Shown: piece after piece, positions 1-8,267 of the stretch
How positions within the stretch are numbered: the first letter of the stretch is position 1
Layout: every line of letters begins with the position of its first letter
Origin: Clostridium muellerianum
Lineage (GTDB): Bacteria; Bacillota; Clostridia; Clostridiales; Clostridiaceae
Length of the DNA: 64,000 nt
Direction of reading: 5' to 3'
Assembly: GCF_012926525.1 (NCBI RefSeq)
Contig: NZ_JABBNI010000020.1
Coordinates: forward strand, 27,112-91,111
Position numbers and translations under genes: made by a program
Notes under the pieces: model-generated
Databases searched by the model: none
What the model was told of the DNA's origin: nothing
Seen by the model: only the letters and a program-made list of their open reading frames with translations

Positions 1-125
1 AATCCTTCCTGTTTTTCAATTTTAGAATTTCCATCTTCATCAGAAGTTTTTTCAGCTTTTGCTATCTTATTAAATAGAACTTCCTGACCAACATTAGGAT
101 TACCTATTAAAGTACAAAGAATCAT
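1..125 (-). CDS. FeoB-like GTPase/ferrous iron transporter, N-terminal fragment
   Basis: Only the first 41 residues lie in the window; the gene runs off the left edge. The start MILCTLIGNPNVG resembles the N-terminus of FeoB, whose G1 motif is GNPNVGK(S/T). Here the P-loop reads GNPNVGQEVLFNK, so the nucleotide-binding Lys is Gln, and an acidic/lysine-rich stretch follows where FeoB would continue its G domain. An AAAGGAGA ribosome-binding site lies about 7 bases before the ATG. It is downstream of glnS and preceded by a T-box-like element. The FeoB-family reading rests on this short segment alone; it could be a divergent GTPase-like protein that does not bind GTP normally. Confidence 0.45.
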   Translation of the reverse strand, partial: MILCTLIGNPNVGQEVLFNKIAKAEKTSDEDGNSKIEKQEG

Positions 126-225
126 ATATCTCTCCTTTTCAAAATTAAAACATAATGAATTTCAAATGATAATAAATATTATAACATTTGATAATATTTA
201 AAACAAATTCACCTTAAAATTCACA

Positions 226-318
226 ATAAAAAAAACTCCCATCCTCAGCTAAAAAGCTAAAGAACGAGAGTATTAATTATGTAGTACCACCTGAATTTAT
301 AAATGCCTAGCAACATTT
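226..318 (-). promoter_or_regulatory. T-box antiterminator/terminator module without a visible Stem I
   Basis: On the minus strand a small hairpin (plus 301-318) is followed by the T-box core AGGTGGTACTAC (plus 281-292), a CGTTCT segment that can pair with it, and an imperfect terminator hairpin (plus 235-271) ending in a U-run. The UGGU bulge would suit a tRNA with discriminator A73. Only about 35 bases separate this from the glnS stop codon, too few for a normal Stem I with specifier loop, unless Stem I overlaps glnS. It may now serve only as the glnS terminator. Confidence 0.6.
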
Positions 319-352
319 AATCTTTTTCGGTACTTAAAAAATATATATTAAC

Positions 353-2017
353 TTATTTTTTTATTTTAAATGAACTTTTTAATGATACTATTCTATTAAA
401 TACTGGCTTTTCTTCAGTATTATATTTAGTATCCACATTAAAATATCCTACTCTGATAAATTGGAACTTTTCCTGTGGTTTTACACCCTTCATATTCTCT
501 TCTACAAATCCCTGTAATACTTCTAATGAATTTGGATTAACTTTATCTAAAAAGTCTTTTCCATCATCCTCTTCTTCTTCTTCATCTAATATTAGAGGCT
601 GGAATAATCTAAATTCTGCTGGAAGAGCGTGGTTTGCATCTATCCAGTGAATAGTTCCTTTTACCTTTCTTCCTGTAAATCCTGTTCCACATTTTGTTTC
701 TGGATCATAGGTACAATGAAGTTCTACTACATTTCCATTTTCATCTTTTATAACTTCATTACATTTTATAAAGTAAGCATTTTTAAATCTTACTTCATTT
801 CCTGGAAACAATCTAAAGTATTTCTTTGGAGGATTTTCCATGAAATCTTCCTGATCTATATATAATTCCCTTGAAAATGGGATCTTACGTATTCCTAATT
901 CTTCATTTTCAGAATTATTTTCAGCATCAAGCATTTCTACTTTGCCTTCTGGATAGTTTGTTATAATAACCTTTAATGGTCTTAAAACAGCCATTGTAGC
1001 TGGAACCTTTGCTTTTAAATCTTCTCTTAAGAAATGTTCCAACATTTGTTCATCTACTACACTGCTAGCTTTTGCTACTCCAATTTCTCTACAGAAATTA
1101 CGAACAGATTCAGGAGTATATCCCCTTCTTCTAATACCTGCAATAGTTGGCATACGTGGATCATCCCATCCATCCACAAACTTTTCATCTACTAATTTTT
1201 TTAACTTTCTCTTACTTGTAACCGTATTTGTAACATTTAATCTTGCAAATTCAATTTGTCTAGGCTGACATTCCATTTCGCTCTCTCTTATTACCCAATC
1301 ATATAAAGGGCGGTGATCCTCAAATTCTAGAGTACAAATTGAATGTGTAACTCCCTCAATAGCATCTTCAATAGGATGTGCAAAATCGTACATAGGATAT
1401 ATGCACCATTTATCTCCTGTATTGTGATGAGTAGAATGAGCTATACGATAAATTACAGGATCTCTCATGTTTATGTTAGGCGAAGCCATATCAATTTTAG
1501 CTCTTAATACCTTTTCTCCATCCTTAAATTCACCACTTCTCATACGCTCAAATAAATCTAAATTTTCTTCTATTGTTCTATTTCTATAAGGACTTTCTGT
1601 TCCTGGTTTTGTCAAAGTCCCCCTATGTTCTCTTATTTCTTCTGCTGTTAAGTCACATACAAAAGCTTTGCCTTTTTTAATAAGTATTAAAGCCCTCTTG
1701 TACATTTCATCAAAATAATTAGAAGCAAAATATAATGCATCCCATTCAAAACCTAACCATTTAACATCTTCCTTTATTGACTCTACATATTCTGTATCTT
1801 CCTTTACAGGATTTGTATCATCAAAACGCAAATTAGTTTTTCCATTAAACTCATCTGCTAATTCAAAATTCAATGTTATTGATTTTGCATGACCTATATG
1901 TAAATATCCATTTGGTTCTGGAGGAAAACGAGTAACTATTTGTTTATGTTTTCCTAACTCCAAGTCTTCTGCAATAATATTTTTAATAAAATTGGATTTA
2001 ACGTTATTTTCTTCCAT
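353..2017 (-). CDS. glnS: Glutaminyl-tRNA synthetase
   Basis: Class I aminoacyl-tRNA synthetase that charges tRNA-Gln in the cytosol. The HIGH signature sits in [15 protein letters not shown] (about residues 32-46) and a KMSKS-equivalent VTSKRK appears mid-protein, followed by the beta-barrel anticodon-binding half. The length of 554 residues is normal for bacterial GlnRS. I chose the ATG at 2017 because GAGAAG/GTGGGA lies just upstream; an in-frame GTG at 2026 is the alternative. GlnRS is patchily distributed in Clostridia, many of which use GatCAB, and is regarded as transferred. The C-terminal region has an acidic insert (EEEEEDDGK) near residue 495. It appears monocistronic. Confidence 0.95.
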   Translation of the reverse strand: MEENNVKSNFIKNIIAEDLELGKHKQIVTRFPPEPNGYLHIGHAKSITLNFELADEFNGKTNLRFDDTNPVKEDTEYVESIKEDVKWLGFEWDALYFASNYFDEMYKRALILIKKGKAFVCDLTAEEIREHRGTLTKPGTESPYRNRTIEENLDLFERMRSGEFKDGEKVLRAKIDMASPNINMRDPVIYRIAHSTHHNTGDKWCIYPMYDFAHPIEDAIEGVTHSICTLEFEDHRPLYDWVIRESEMECQPRQIEFARLNVTNTVTSKRKLKKLVDEKFVDGWDDPRMPTIAGIRRRGYTPESVRNFCREIGVAKASSVVDEQMLEHFLREDLKAKVPATMAVLRPLKVIITNYPEGKVEMLDAENNSENEELGIRKIPFSRELYIDQEDFMENPPKKYFRLFPGNEVRFKNAYFIKCNEVIKDENGNVVELHCTYDPETKCGTGFTGRKVKGTIHWIDANHALPAEFRLFQPLILDEEEEEDDGKDFLDKVNPNSLEVLQGFVEENMKGVKPQEKFQFIRVGYFNVDTKYNTEEKPVFNRIVSLKSSFKIKK

Positions 2018-2502
2018 GGTTCCCACTTCTCTTTCTATTAGCTTAATTTAAACTTTTCAATTCCAATGAAATAAATATATCATAAAACTGCACTTTTTTC
2101 TATAATTCACATAGAAATTCATATTTTCCGATGAAATACATATAAAATTCCTTTCTTTATTATACAGGCTTATGAGTGTTTTTTCAAATTTAACAGCATA
2201 AACCTACTTCTTCTTATTCTTGCCTTCTACAGCATTTTATTAAAATCAAGATTCACTTTATTTTAAAGATTATAAACTACAATACATATTATACTCAATA
2301 TGCAAAATTAAATTATGTATAGAACAATTGCATATTTAATTTATTTGTAATTTTTTAGATAAAAATCTCTTCATTGTCAATTATAGTTTGATATCTCCCC
2401 CTAGACATTTAACTGTTTATATTATAATATTAAATATAGAATATTTAAACAATTGCATTTATTCCCTTTAGTTTTATCATTTTTTAAATTGGAGGTGTTT
2501 TT
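2018..2502. other. Intergenic stretch, nothing recognised
   Basis: This gap between the divergent glnS and the 2503 gene is very AT-rich. I see no coding frame with a ribosome-binding site, no riboswitch signature and no strong inverted repeat. A TATTATAAT-like -10 candidate lies near 2417-2430, upstream of the 2503 gene, but I cannot pair it with a convincing -35. Confidence 0.5.
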
Positions 2503-3066
2503 ATGGATTATAATTTAAAACAAGTTGAAGATTATTTAACGAATATCTATGGAATGCATTTAGGCGAAAATAAAACTATAAGTAAAAAACTAATGAAACA
2601 GCTAAATAGAAAAAATCTTATTGCACGCAGTGCTAGATGTGTATATTTAGTAGATAATCTCATAATAAAAACATCCTCTGATTCAACTTTTGGCAAATTA
2701 CCCTTTGGTGCTGAACAATGTATTAATGAATTTAATTTATATCATTCCAAGGATAGTTCAGTAAACCCTTTTAAGAAAATATTATGTCCTGTTTATGCTA
2801 TATATAAAAGTAATTTTATATATTTAACTATACATAAGCCGGTTGTACCTCTAGCCAAAAATGACGACTGCCCTGACACTATATATTCCCATATTGAAAA
2901 GGATTCATCTTTTTCCAATATAAATTTATTTTTATCAATTTTAGATGAATTTAAGGAAAAATTAGTATTTAATTCTCCTGCTATTCAATATGAATTTTCC
3001 AAACTCAGCACCTTTGGATATGATGAAAATAGAGAGTTATGCATATTAGATTACGGAATTTATTAA
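2503..3066 (+). CDS. Small kinase-fold-like protein of unknown function
   Basis: Not a gene I recognise. The 187-residue protein starts after GGAGGTG and has no signal peptide or membrane segment. Its layout resembles a minimal protein-kinase/APH fold: a segment RCVYLVDNLIIKTS (about residues 45-60) looks like strand beta-3 with the ATP-binding Lys, CINEFNLYH (about 77-85) resembles helix alpha-C with its Glu, and ILDYGIY at the very C-terminus resembles the metal-binding DxG motif. No HRD-type catalytic loop is visible, so it would be a pseudokinase or a truncated kinase. It stands alone and is followed by a large palindromic repeat. The fold assignment is inference from motif order only. 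Confidence 0.6.
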   Translation: MDYNLKQVEDYLTNIYGMHLGENKTISKKLMKQLNRKNLIARSARCVYLVDNLIIKTSSDSTFGKLPFGAEQCINEFNLYHSKDSSVNPFKKILCPVYAIYKSNFIYLTIHKPVVPLAKNDDCPDTIYSHIEKDSSFSNINLFLSILDEFKEKLVFNSPAIQYEFSKLSTFGYDENRELCILDYGIY

Positions 3067-3155
3067 CAATGTAATTTTATAATTTAAAAATAATGCAAAG
3101 CAAAGTGCAGTGAAAGTTTGGATTTTTATGTAGTATATATGTAGACTGAAGTAAG

Positions 3156-3467
3156 AAGAAACGTTAAGCTGTATGAAGACTGATATATGTTGTGCTGGAA
3201 CATTCGAGCAAATTTTAGAAGTTGTTAAGCAGAGAGCTAAAATCTATGATTTTGTGCGAATCGCTTACTCCTCTGACAAAAGGAAGTGGAGTTTCATTAC
3301 TCTAAAAATACCGTAATTTTTGCTAGGACGGCAAAAGCTCTGAAAGCGACAGGACGTCGCATTTGAAGAGGTAGGTATTTTTCAATATCTCAAGTAATTA
3401 GAACTTCTTAATGAAGTTAGTGTTCCTGCATAACATATATCAGCCGTAATACAGCTTAACGTTTCTT
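3156..3467. repeat. Long inverted repeat enclosing a dispersed repeat module (second set, copy 1)
   Basis: Outer arms AAGAAACGTTAAGCTGTAT (3156-3174) and their exact complement (3449-3467) enclose a second paired block, TGATATATGTT with AACATATATCA, separated from the outer arms by 6-base internal loops. The inside carries the module at 3231-3297 that recurs at 29334-29400 (minus) and 43912-43979. The shared stretch CTGTATGnAGnCTGATATATGTT also occurs at 29211-29233. The enclosed DNA has no open frame of note. It fills the space between convergent genes. Confidence 0.75.
3231..3297 (+). repeat. Dispersed 67-bp module, copy 1 of 3
   Basis: The pattern is GAGnnAAAATC-TAT-GATTTTGTG, then ACTCC, then about 15 bases, then GGAGTTTC. 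It contains two potential hairpins (AAAATC/GATTTT and ACTCC/GGAGT). Copies are at 29334-29400 (minus) and 43912-43979 (plus), each close to the 3' side of a gene. I cannot match it to a named RNA family. Confidence 0.7.
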
Positions 3468-3526
3468 CGGTTACTTGCGTCACAATGTGCTTATAACATA
3501 AAATGCACATTTGCTATACAATTTAC

Positions 3527-5566
3527 TTATTTAAAATGTTTAGCAATAAAATCTGGCAAATCTTTTTCAGAAAAACTTCCATACTCAATATTTTTTCCAT
3601 CTTGACTATAGAATCCTATAATATATTTTGCTGATTTATTTCGCCACTCATCTTTATAAATTCTAATAGAAGTTTCTATTTGATTCTTATCAGTTATTTT
3701 TAGGTTCTTTACACTATTTTCATCAATTTTAACTTTACCATTCTTTAATTTTTGTAACCAATCCTCCATATTATCAACTTTTTCTACTAAAGCATATGAT
3801 ATATCTTTAGACGTAATCCTTGACCCTTCTAAATACCCTTTTTGCTTTAACCACTGATCAAATAATATATAAGATTTTTTCCATGGAAGATGTACATTAC
3901 TTTCTCTATTATTTCTTTCATCGATTAACTGGGGATACTTTTTTAAATTATTATCATCAATCATAAAATCTATATTTGACCATGGTTTTATTTGTTCATT
4001 ATCTGGCTCATATGTTTCATTACTAATATCCTGTTTTAAAACCTCTACAGCTTCTTTAATATCCTTTGGATCAATTATTACTGTTTGTTTATTGATACTT
4101 ACATAAGGACACATTGTAATTTTTTCTATATCTGAACTATTTACTTGTAAAATGTCATAATTCATTTTTTTGTATTCTTTAGATTCATAAATAGGTTTTA
4201 AATACTTAGTATAATCTTCAAGTGAAACATTATATCCCCTTTGGATTTTACTTCCATTCTTTAAATTATATATGAAAATGACTCTTCTACTTTGTCCACC
4301 ATTGTTCTTATCATTATTTTTTGATTTTTCTTCTATAAGTTGTTTATGAAAATTGTGAATATTTTCAATATCTTTTTTATCAAAATAAACATCTCTATTA
4401 TGTTTATAAAAATTTAAATGATCAAAGCTTTCACTAAAATATACACTATCAACACTATTTAATGATGGCATCTTCTTTTCATACCCTAATATATCAAGCT
4501 TTACTCCTACTATGACTAAAATAATTACAATAACATAAATTAAATAACCTTTTACATTTTTAAATACCCTTATAGATTTTTTTACAATCATCTCTGCGCC
4601 AAAGTATCCTATAAGAGAAGCAATTAAAAAACCAATTAAAAGCCAGTGTACACTTTTTTGTGCCACTCTAAAATATATTCCACCTACCAACATAGCACAA
4701 AATGTTACACCATACTTAAACACATATTCTAAACCTTTAAAAGCAATACTTTTAGATGCTGCCTCTAATTTTCTTTTATTATATATAAACATTCCTATAA
4801 AATATAGGATAATACATACAAAAATATATATCATTATTTCATTAATGCTTATTTTATTAATACTATTACTATTATTATTCATACTAGTAGCCATTTGCCA
4901 AACCCTTGTTACAGGTGAAAATTTTTCTATGTTATCATCATTATATACAAAGCCATATAAAAATCCATCAAGATTTCCTGATAATAAAATTGCTATTGCT
5001 ACTGGCAAAACTAACAAGATATAAGTTAACATTCCCTGCATAATTGAGCTTCCTACTACCATTCCAACTAATATACACATAAAGAAAAGTAGCAAACATA
5101 TTATAATAATAATTTCAATCCATTGAAGCACATCATAAGGACTATAATATTTGCCCAAATACATTACTATATCTAAAAATACACATATAAAGCCATTTAT
5201 AATTACTGGCAAAACTAATAGTAAAGCCCCTACAACTGCATGACTTCTATACAGTACACTTCTTTTAATAGGAAGGCTGTGAATCATATCTGACGAATTT
5301 TTGACCTGAATATATCTAAAAAGTAATATAGCAGTAAAAACAGGTGCTATTAGAATAAAAAGAATTTGCGCGTAACCATTAGCAAAATAGAATACTTTTT
5401 TAAGTATATTATAATCATAAGCATACTGCTTACCGCTGTTTATCATTATTACTTTTAATGGCACTGTTAAAAATAGAAACAATGTATACGCAATACTTAT
5501 CCATCCAAATCTTTTTAAATCATCTAAAATTATTCCTTTATTAAAAAATGATGTTTTTGATTTCAT
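3527..5566 (-). CDS. ABC-2 type transporter permease with large C-terminal extracytoplasmic region
   Basis: Membrane subunit of the ABC exporter encoded with the next two genes. The first about 370 residues hold some eight to ten hydrophobic segments, beginning with TM1 near residues 18-38; MIHSLPIKRSVLYRSH (about 94-109) is typical of ABC-2 permeases of the YtrC/DUF6449 kind. The remaining about 310 residues are hydrophilic and lysine-rich with no membrane segment, so they probably lie outside the membrane. Its start overlaps the end of the ATPase gene by 26 bases, indicating translational coupling. Substrate unknown; related GntR/ABC units in Bacillus respond to cell-envelope antibiotics. 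Confidence 0.85.
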   Translation of the reverse strand: MKSKTSFFNKGIILDDLKRFGWISIAYTLFLFLTVPLKVIMINSGKQYAYDYNILKKVFYFANGYAQILFILIAPVFTAILLFRYIQVKNSSDMIHSLPIKRSVLYRSHAVVGALLLVLPVIINGFICVFLDIVMYLGKYYSPYDVLQWIEIIIIICLLLFFMCILVGMVVGSSIMQGMLTYILLVLPVAIAILLSGNLDGFLYGFVYNDDNIEKFSPVTRVWQMATSMNNNSNSINKISINEIMIYIFVCIILYFIGMFIYNKRKLEAASKSIAFKGLEYVFKYGVTFCAMLVGGIYFRVAQKSVHWLLIGFLIASLIGYFGAEMIVKKSIRVFKNVKGYLIYVIVIILVIVGVKLDILGYEKKMPSLNSVDSVYFSESFDHLNFYKHNRDVYFDKKDIENIHNFHKQLIEEKSKNNDKNNGGQSRRVIFIYNLKNGSKIQRGYNVSLEDYTKYLKPIYESKEYKKMNYDILQVNSSDIEKITMCPYVSINKQTVIIDPKDIKEAVEVLKQDISNETYEPDNEQIKPWSNIDFMIDDNNLKKYPQLIDERNNRESNVHLPWKKSYILFDQWLKQKGYLEGSRITSKDISYALVEKVDNMEDWLQKLKNGKVKIDENSVKNLKITDKNQIETSIRIYKDEWRNKSAKYIIGFYSQDGKNIEYGSFSEKDLPDFIAKHFK

Positions 5567-6440
5567 ATCCTACATCCCCCATTTCATAGATAAAAATTTC
5601 CTCTAAAGTTAAAGGCAAAATGTCTAAAATTACAGGATCATACTTATTTATCTGCTCTATAATTTCTTCTTTTTTTCCTCTAACAATAAATAATTTTACG
5701 CTGCCTCTTTCTTCCTCATATAGGATATCAACATCTTTTAAAATTTCTTCCTGCACGCTTTCCTTAAACGCCACCTGAATTTTGTGAATATCTAACTTTA
5801 AATCATCTAAATCTTTTTCTAAAATTAAAGAACCTTTATGCATTATACCTATGTAATCACATAAATCTTCAAGTTCTCTTAAATTGTGAGAAGAAATTAA
5901 AACTGTCATCTGCTTTTCTGCTACATCCTGAACAATTAAATTTTTAACCTTTTGTCTCATAACAGGATCTAATCCATCTAGAGGTTCGTCCAACACTAAT
6001 ACCTGAGGCTGCACAGAAAGAGAAAGCCAAAATGCCACCTGTCTTTGCATTCCTTTTGAAAGGTTGTTTATCTTTTTATTTTCATCTATATCAAAAGCCT
6101 CTCTCAACTTTAAATATCTTTCTTCATTCCAAGTTTCATATATTCCCTTATAAAATTTAGCCATATCTTTTATACTGTACTGTGAAAAGAAATACAGCAT
6201 ATCAGGAATAAATATAACTCTAGACTTTATATCTACATTTTCAAATACACTTTCTCCATCTATAAGTACTTCCCCACTATCCTGTTTATAAATTCCAACT
6301 AAAGTTTTTAAAAGAGTGGTTTTACCCGCTCCATTAGAACCCACTAATCCATAAATAGAACCCTTATTCACATTTATATTTACATTTTTCAATGCTTCCA
6401 AGGCTTCAAAAGATTTGCTTACACTCTTTCCTTGAATCAT
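5541..6440 (-). CDS. ABC transporter ATP-binding protein
   Basis: ATPase subunit energising the permease encoded just downstream. It has Walker A GSNGAGKTT (about residues 34-42), a signature loop NLSKGMQRQ (about 127-135), Walker B VLVLDEPLDGLDP (about 147-159) and the H-loop in SSHNLRE. At 299 residues it has the usual single nucleotide-binding domain plus a short C-terminal extension. Its ATG overlaps the gntR stop codon (ATGA arrangement), so regulator, ATPase and permease form one operon. Confidence 0.9.
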   Translation of the reverse strand: MIQGKSVSKSFEALEALKNVNINVNKGSIYGLVGSNGAGKTTLLKTLVGIYKQDSGEVLIDGESVFENVDIKSRVIFIPDMLYFFSQYSIKDMAKFYKGIYETWNEERYLKLREAFDIDENKKINNLSKGMQRQVAFWLSLSVQPQVLVLDEPLDGLDPVMRQKVKNLIVQDVAEKQMTVLISSHNLRELEDLCDYIGIMHKGSLILEKDLDDLKLDIHKIQVAFKESVQEEILKDVDILYEEERGSVKLFIVRGKKEEIIEQINKYDPVILDILPLTLEEIFIYEMGDVGYEIKNIIF

Positions 6441-6823
6441 TTACTATCCCCTCCCTTAATATTTTCATCTATCTCTGAAACTATCCTATAAATTTCATCT
6501 TTCTTCATGCCCAAATACATTGCCTCAGATAAAATTTTAATTAATTCCTCTTTTAGTATGCTTAATTTTTCACTATTTTCATTGTTTTCTATTGAGGCTA
6601 CAAAGTTCCCCTTTCCGGGTATAGAATAGATATATCCCTGTCTTTCAAGCTCCCTATATGCTTTTTGGATAGTATTGGGATTAATGGTGATTTCACTCGC
6701 AAGGGATCTCACTGAAGGAAGCTTCTCATCCTTTTTTAAAACTTCACTAATGATAAGTTCTTTAAACTTTTCTACTAATTGTTCATAAATAGGTAATCTA
6801 CTTCTTAAGTCTAACTGAAACAT
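6437..6823 (-). CDS. GntR-family (YtrA-type) transcriptional repressor
   Basis: A 128-residue regulator with an N-terminal winged helix: LPIYEQLVEKFKELIISEVL, then LPSVRSLASEITINPNTIQKAYRELERQGY, characteristic of GntR proteins. The short C-terminus lacks the large effector domains of FadR or HutC types, which is the YtrA pattern. First gene of the three-gene operon. The palindrome AACTGTACTA-N7-TAGTACAGTT lies directly upstream, next to the -10 box, so autorepression is likely. YtrA-type regulators commonly control ABC exporters induced by envelope stress. Confidence 0.9.
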   Translation of the reverse strand: MFQLDLRSRLPIYEQLVEKFKELIISEVLKKDEKLPSVRSLASEITINPNTIQKAYRELERQGYIYSIPGKGNFVASIENNENSEKLSILKEELIKILSEAMYLGMKKDEIYRIVSEIDENIKGGDSK

Positions 6824-6843
6824 TTACACCCTCCTTCCGTAAT

Positions 6844-6901
6844 AACTGTACTATTATTGTTAGTACAGTTTTATTATAAACTAGTTACTTATGGTTGTAA
6901 A
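6844..6901 (-). promoter_or_regulatory. Promoter and palindromic operator of the gntR-ABC operon
   Basis: Minus-strand promoter TTTACA (plus 6896-6901), 17-base spacer, TATAAT (plus 6873-6878). Immediately downstream is the perfect inverted repeat AACTGTACTA (6844-6853), 7 bases, TAGTACAGTT (6861-6870). It covers the expected transcription start, the usual place for GntR/YtrA repressor binding. Confidence 0.75.
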
Positions 6902-7009
6902 TACAAATTTATTATATTGCAAAAGTTCGAAACCAGTAAAAAAGATAAGCTTTAGCAGATCATGTTCAATAAATCATAACCTTACTCTTAAACAATTATT
7001 AAAATATAA

Positions 7010-7057
7010 AAAAGCAAAATTAATCCATATAACAAAATATAGATTAATTTTGCTTTT
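7010..7057 (-). terminator. Intrinsic terminator (bidirectional)
   Basis: A perfect 16-bp stem (7010-7025 with 7042-7057), 16-base loop, with A- and T-runs on the two sides. It ends the unit containing the 7125 and 7228 frames on the minus strand. Confidence 0.8.
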
Positions 7058-7124
7058 TTACATGTAAAAATGTCTTATTGTTTTATCATCATTAACATTT
7101 TATCTTATTAATAAAATTCACACA

Positions 7125-7223
7125 TTACTTATTAAATTTCAAAATTGTTAAGTACAATTTTTGAGTATCATTGCCACACTCTATAACCTTTTTATAATCA
7201 GTATTTTTATTCATTAACTTCAT
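7125..7223 (-). CDS. Possible small protein of 28-32 residues
   Basis: A short frame just after the stop of the 7228 gene, preceded by AAGGAAATGAAG. Two in-frame ATGs (7223 and 7214) are possible; the second has the better spacing from AAGGAAA. The protein is polar with one Cys and no hydrophobic segment. It is followed by the terminator at 7010-7057, so it would be the last gene of that unit. Evidence is only the position and ribosome-binding site. Confidence 0.3.
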   Translation of the reverse strand: MKLMNKNTDYKKVIECGNDTQKLYLTILKFNK

Positions 7224-7227
7224 TTCC

Positions 7228-7980
7228 TTAAGGTTTCAAGATACCATTAGATCCATTCTCACCATGACCTTCCTGGAATTTCATTAAGTAGTAGGACTGT
7301 ATTTTTTCTAAACTTTCTTCCTTTATGAACTTATCTGGTACTTTATAAATAAACTTTTCTAATTTCTCTTTAAGTTCCTTTTTTGATTTATTTACTTCTT
7401 CCACAAAGTTCACCTGCTTTTGTCTATAGGCCGAACATCTTTCGTAAGGAACACTTGGTCTAAATGTAACATTCATACTTATTTCATCATTACAATCTTC
7501 TACCATATCTGAAAGTTGTGATTTATAATAATTCTGAATTTTTTCTCTTAATGACTTACTAGTTTCATCTACCACAAAGTAATTGAAATTAAAAGATTTA
7601 TACTCTTCTCTTTCTATAGTATTAATAAAATCTATAATTTCAAAATTATATTTATCCATTAAATTTTGAATATACTCTACAATACTATTATTGTTATCAA
7701 ATAATTCAGGATCACTTTGTGCCGTACACCAAATACCATTATGATTTTCATAATTATACATAATATACGAAAAGCTATTATCTAAATAGCAATACGCAGC
7801 AATACATAATCTTTTAAAATCATCACTTTTTATAAAATTCAAAGCATTATTGTCCTTTGTAGAATAGTTTTTACCTTGAAAATACTGTTTTTTGTCCTCA
7901 GCATATCTTTGTTTTTTATATTCCATTTTTTTTAATTCATCGCTTAAAAGCACCTGTGATTCATTAATAGCAGTATTCAT
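7228..7980 (-). CDS. Hypothetical cytosolic protein
   Basis: I do not recognise this 250-residue protein. It has no signal peptide or membrane segments. The N-terminal part is highly charged (KKMEYKKQRYAEDKKQYF), the centre is rich in Asn, Tyr and acidic residues, and the C-terminal quarter (NKSKKELKEKLEKFIYKV) is likely helical or coiled. I place the start at the ATG at 7980 because GGGGGAT lies 8 bases before it; the open frame continues upstream to 8055 without a better site. It is flanked by polC upstream and a small frame plus terminator downstream. Confidence 0.7.
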   Translation of the reverse strand: MNTAINESQVLLSDELKKMEYKKQRYAEDKKQYFQGKNYSTKDNNALNFIKSDDFKRLCIAAYCYLDNSFSYIMYNYENHNGIWCTAQSDPELFDNNNSIVEYIQNLMDKYNFEIIDFINTIEREEYKSFNFNYFVVDETSKSLREKIQNYYKSQLSDMVEDCNDEISMNVTFRPSVPYERCSAYRQKQVNFVEEVNKSKKELKEKLEKFIYKVPDKFIKEESLEKIQSYYLMKFQEGHGENGSNGILKP

Positions 7981-8148
7981 AACATTATCCCCCTTATATA
8001 ATGTAGTTGTGACATTTAGTAGAATCCATTCTTGTTTTCTAGAAAACATTATCAACTCAGTTTTAAAAAATTATCAATTACTTAAATTCTATATCACATC
8101 TGGGTAAACATCAACATGTATGGAAAATACATACATAATTTTTTAAAA

Positions 8149-8186
8149 AAATAAGAAAGTGCAATTATATTTACACTTTCTTATAT
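8149..8186 (-). terminator. Terminator of polC
   Basis: On the minus strand ATAAGAAAGTG pairs with CACTTTCTTAT around an 11-base loop, followed by a run of seven T. It lies about 80 bases beyond the polC stop codon. Confidence 0.8.
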
Positions 8187-8240
8187 ATAAACTTCTGAGA
8201 AAACTGTCTCCTTGTGTTACAAAAATATCCATCACATATT

Positions 8241-8267
8241 GGACTTATTATTTCTTTCAGATGCCTT
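8241..8267. repeat. Lone arm of the 159-bp palindromic repeat at the polC 3' end
   Basis: The sequence GGACTTATTATTT-CTTTCAGATGCCTTA matches the right arm of the copy ending at 27381 (GGACTTATTATTT-TTTGAAGATGCCTTA) with a few changes. No left arm or core is present nearby. It overlaps the polC stop codon (plus 8266-8268), so the repeat end may have supplied that stop. Confidence 0.55.

Noticed and set aside
3320..3390. c-di-GMP or other known riboswitch in the loop of the large hairpin
   Set aside because: A few short motifs such as ACGGCAAAAGCT look suggestive, but the full conserved core of GEMM or other classes I know is missing, and no gene in the right orientation follows.
3156..3467. 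CRISPR array or insertion sequence at the repeat clusters
   Set aside because: Repeats are dispersed palindromes without regular spacing or spacers, and no transposase or cas gene is near.
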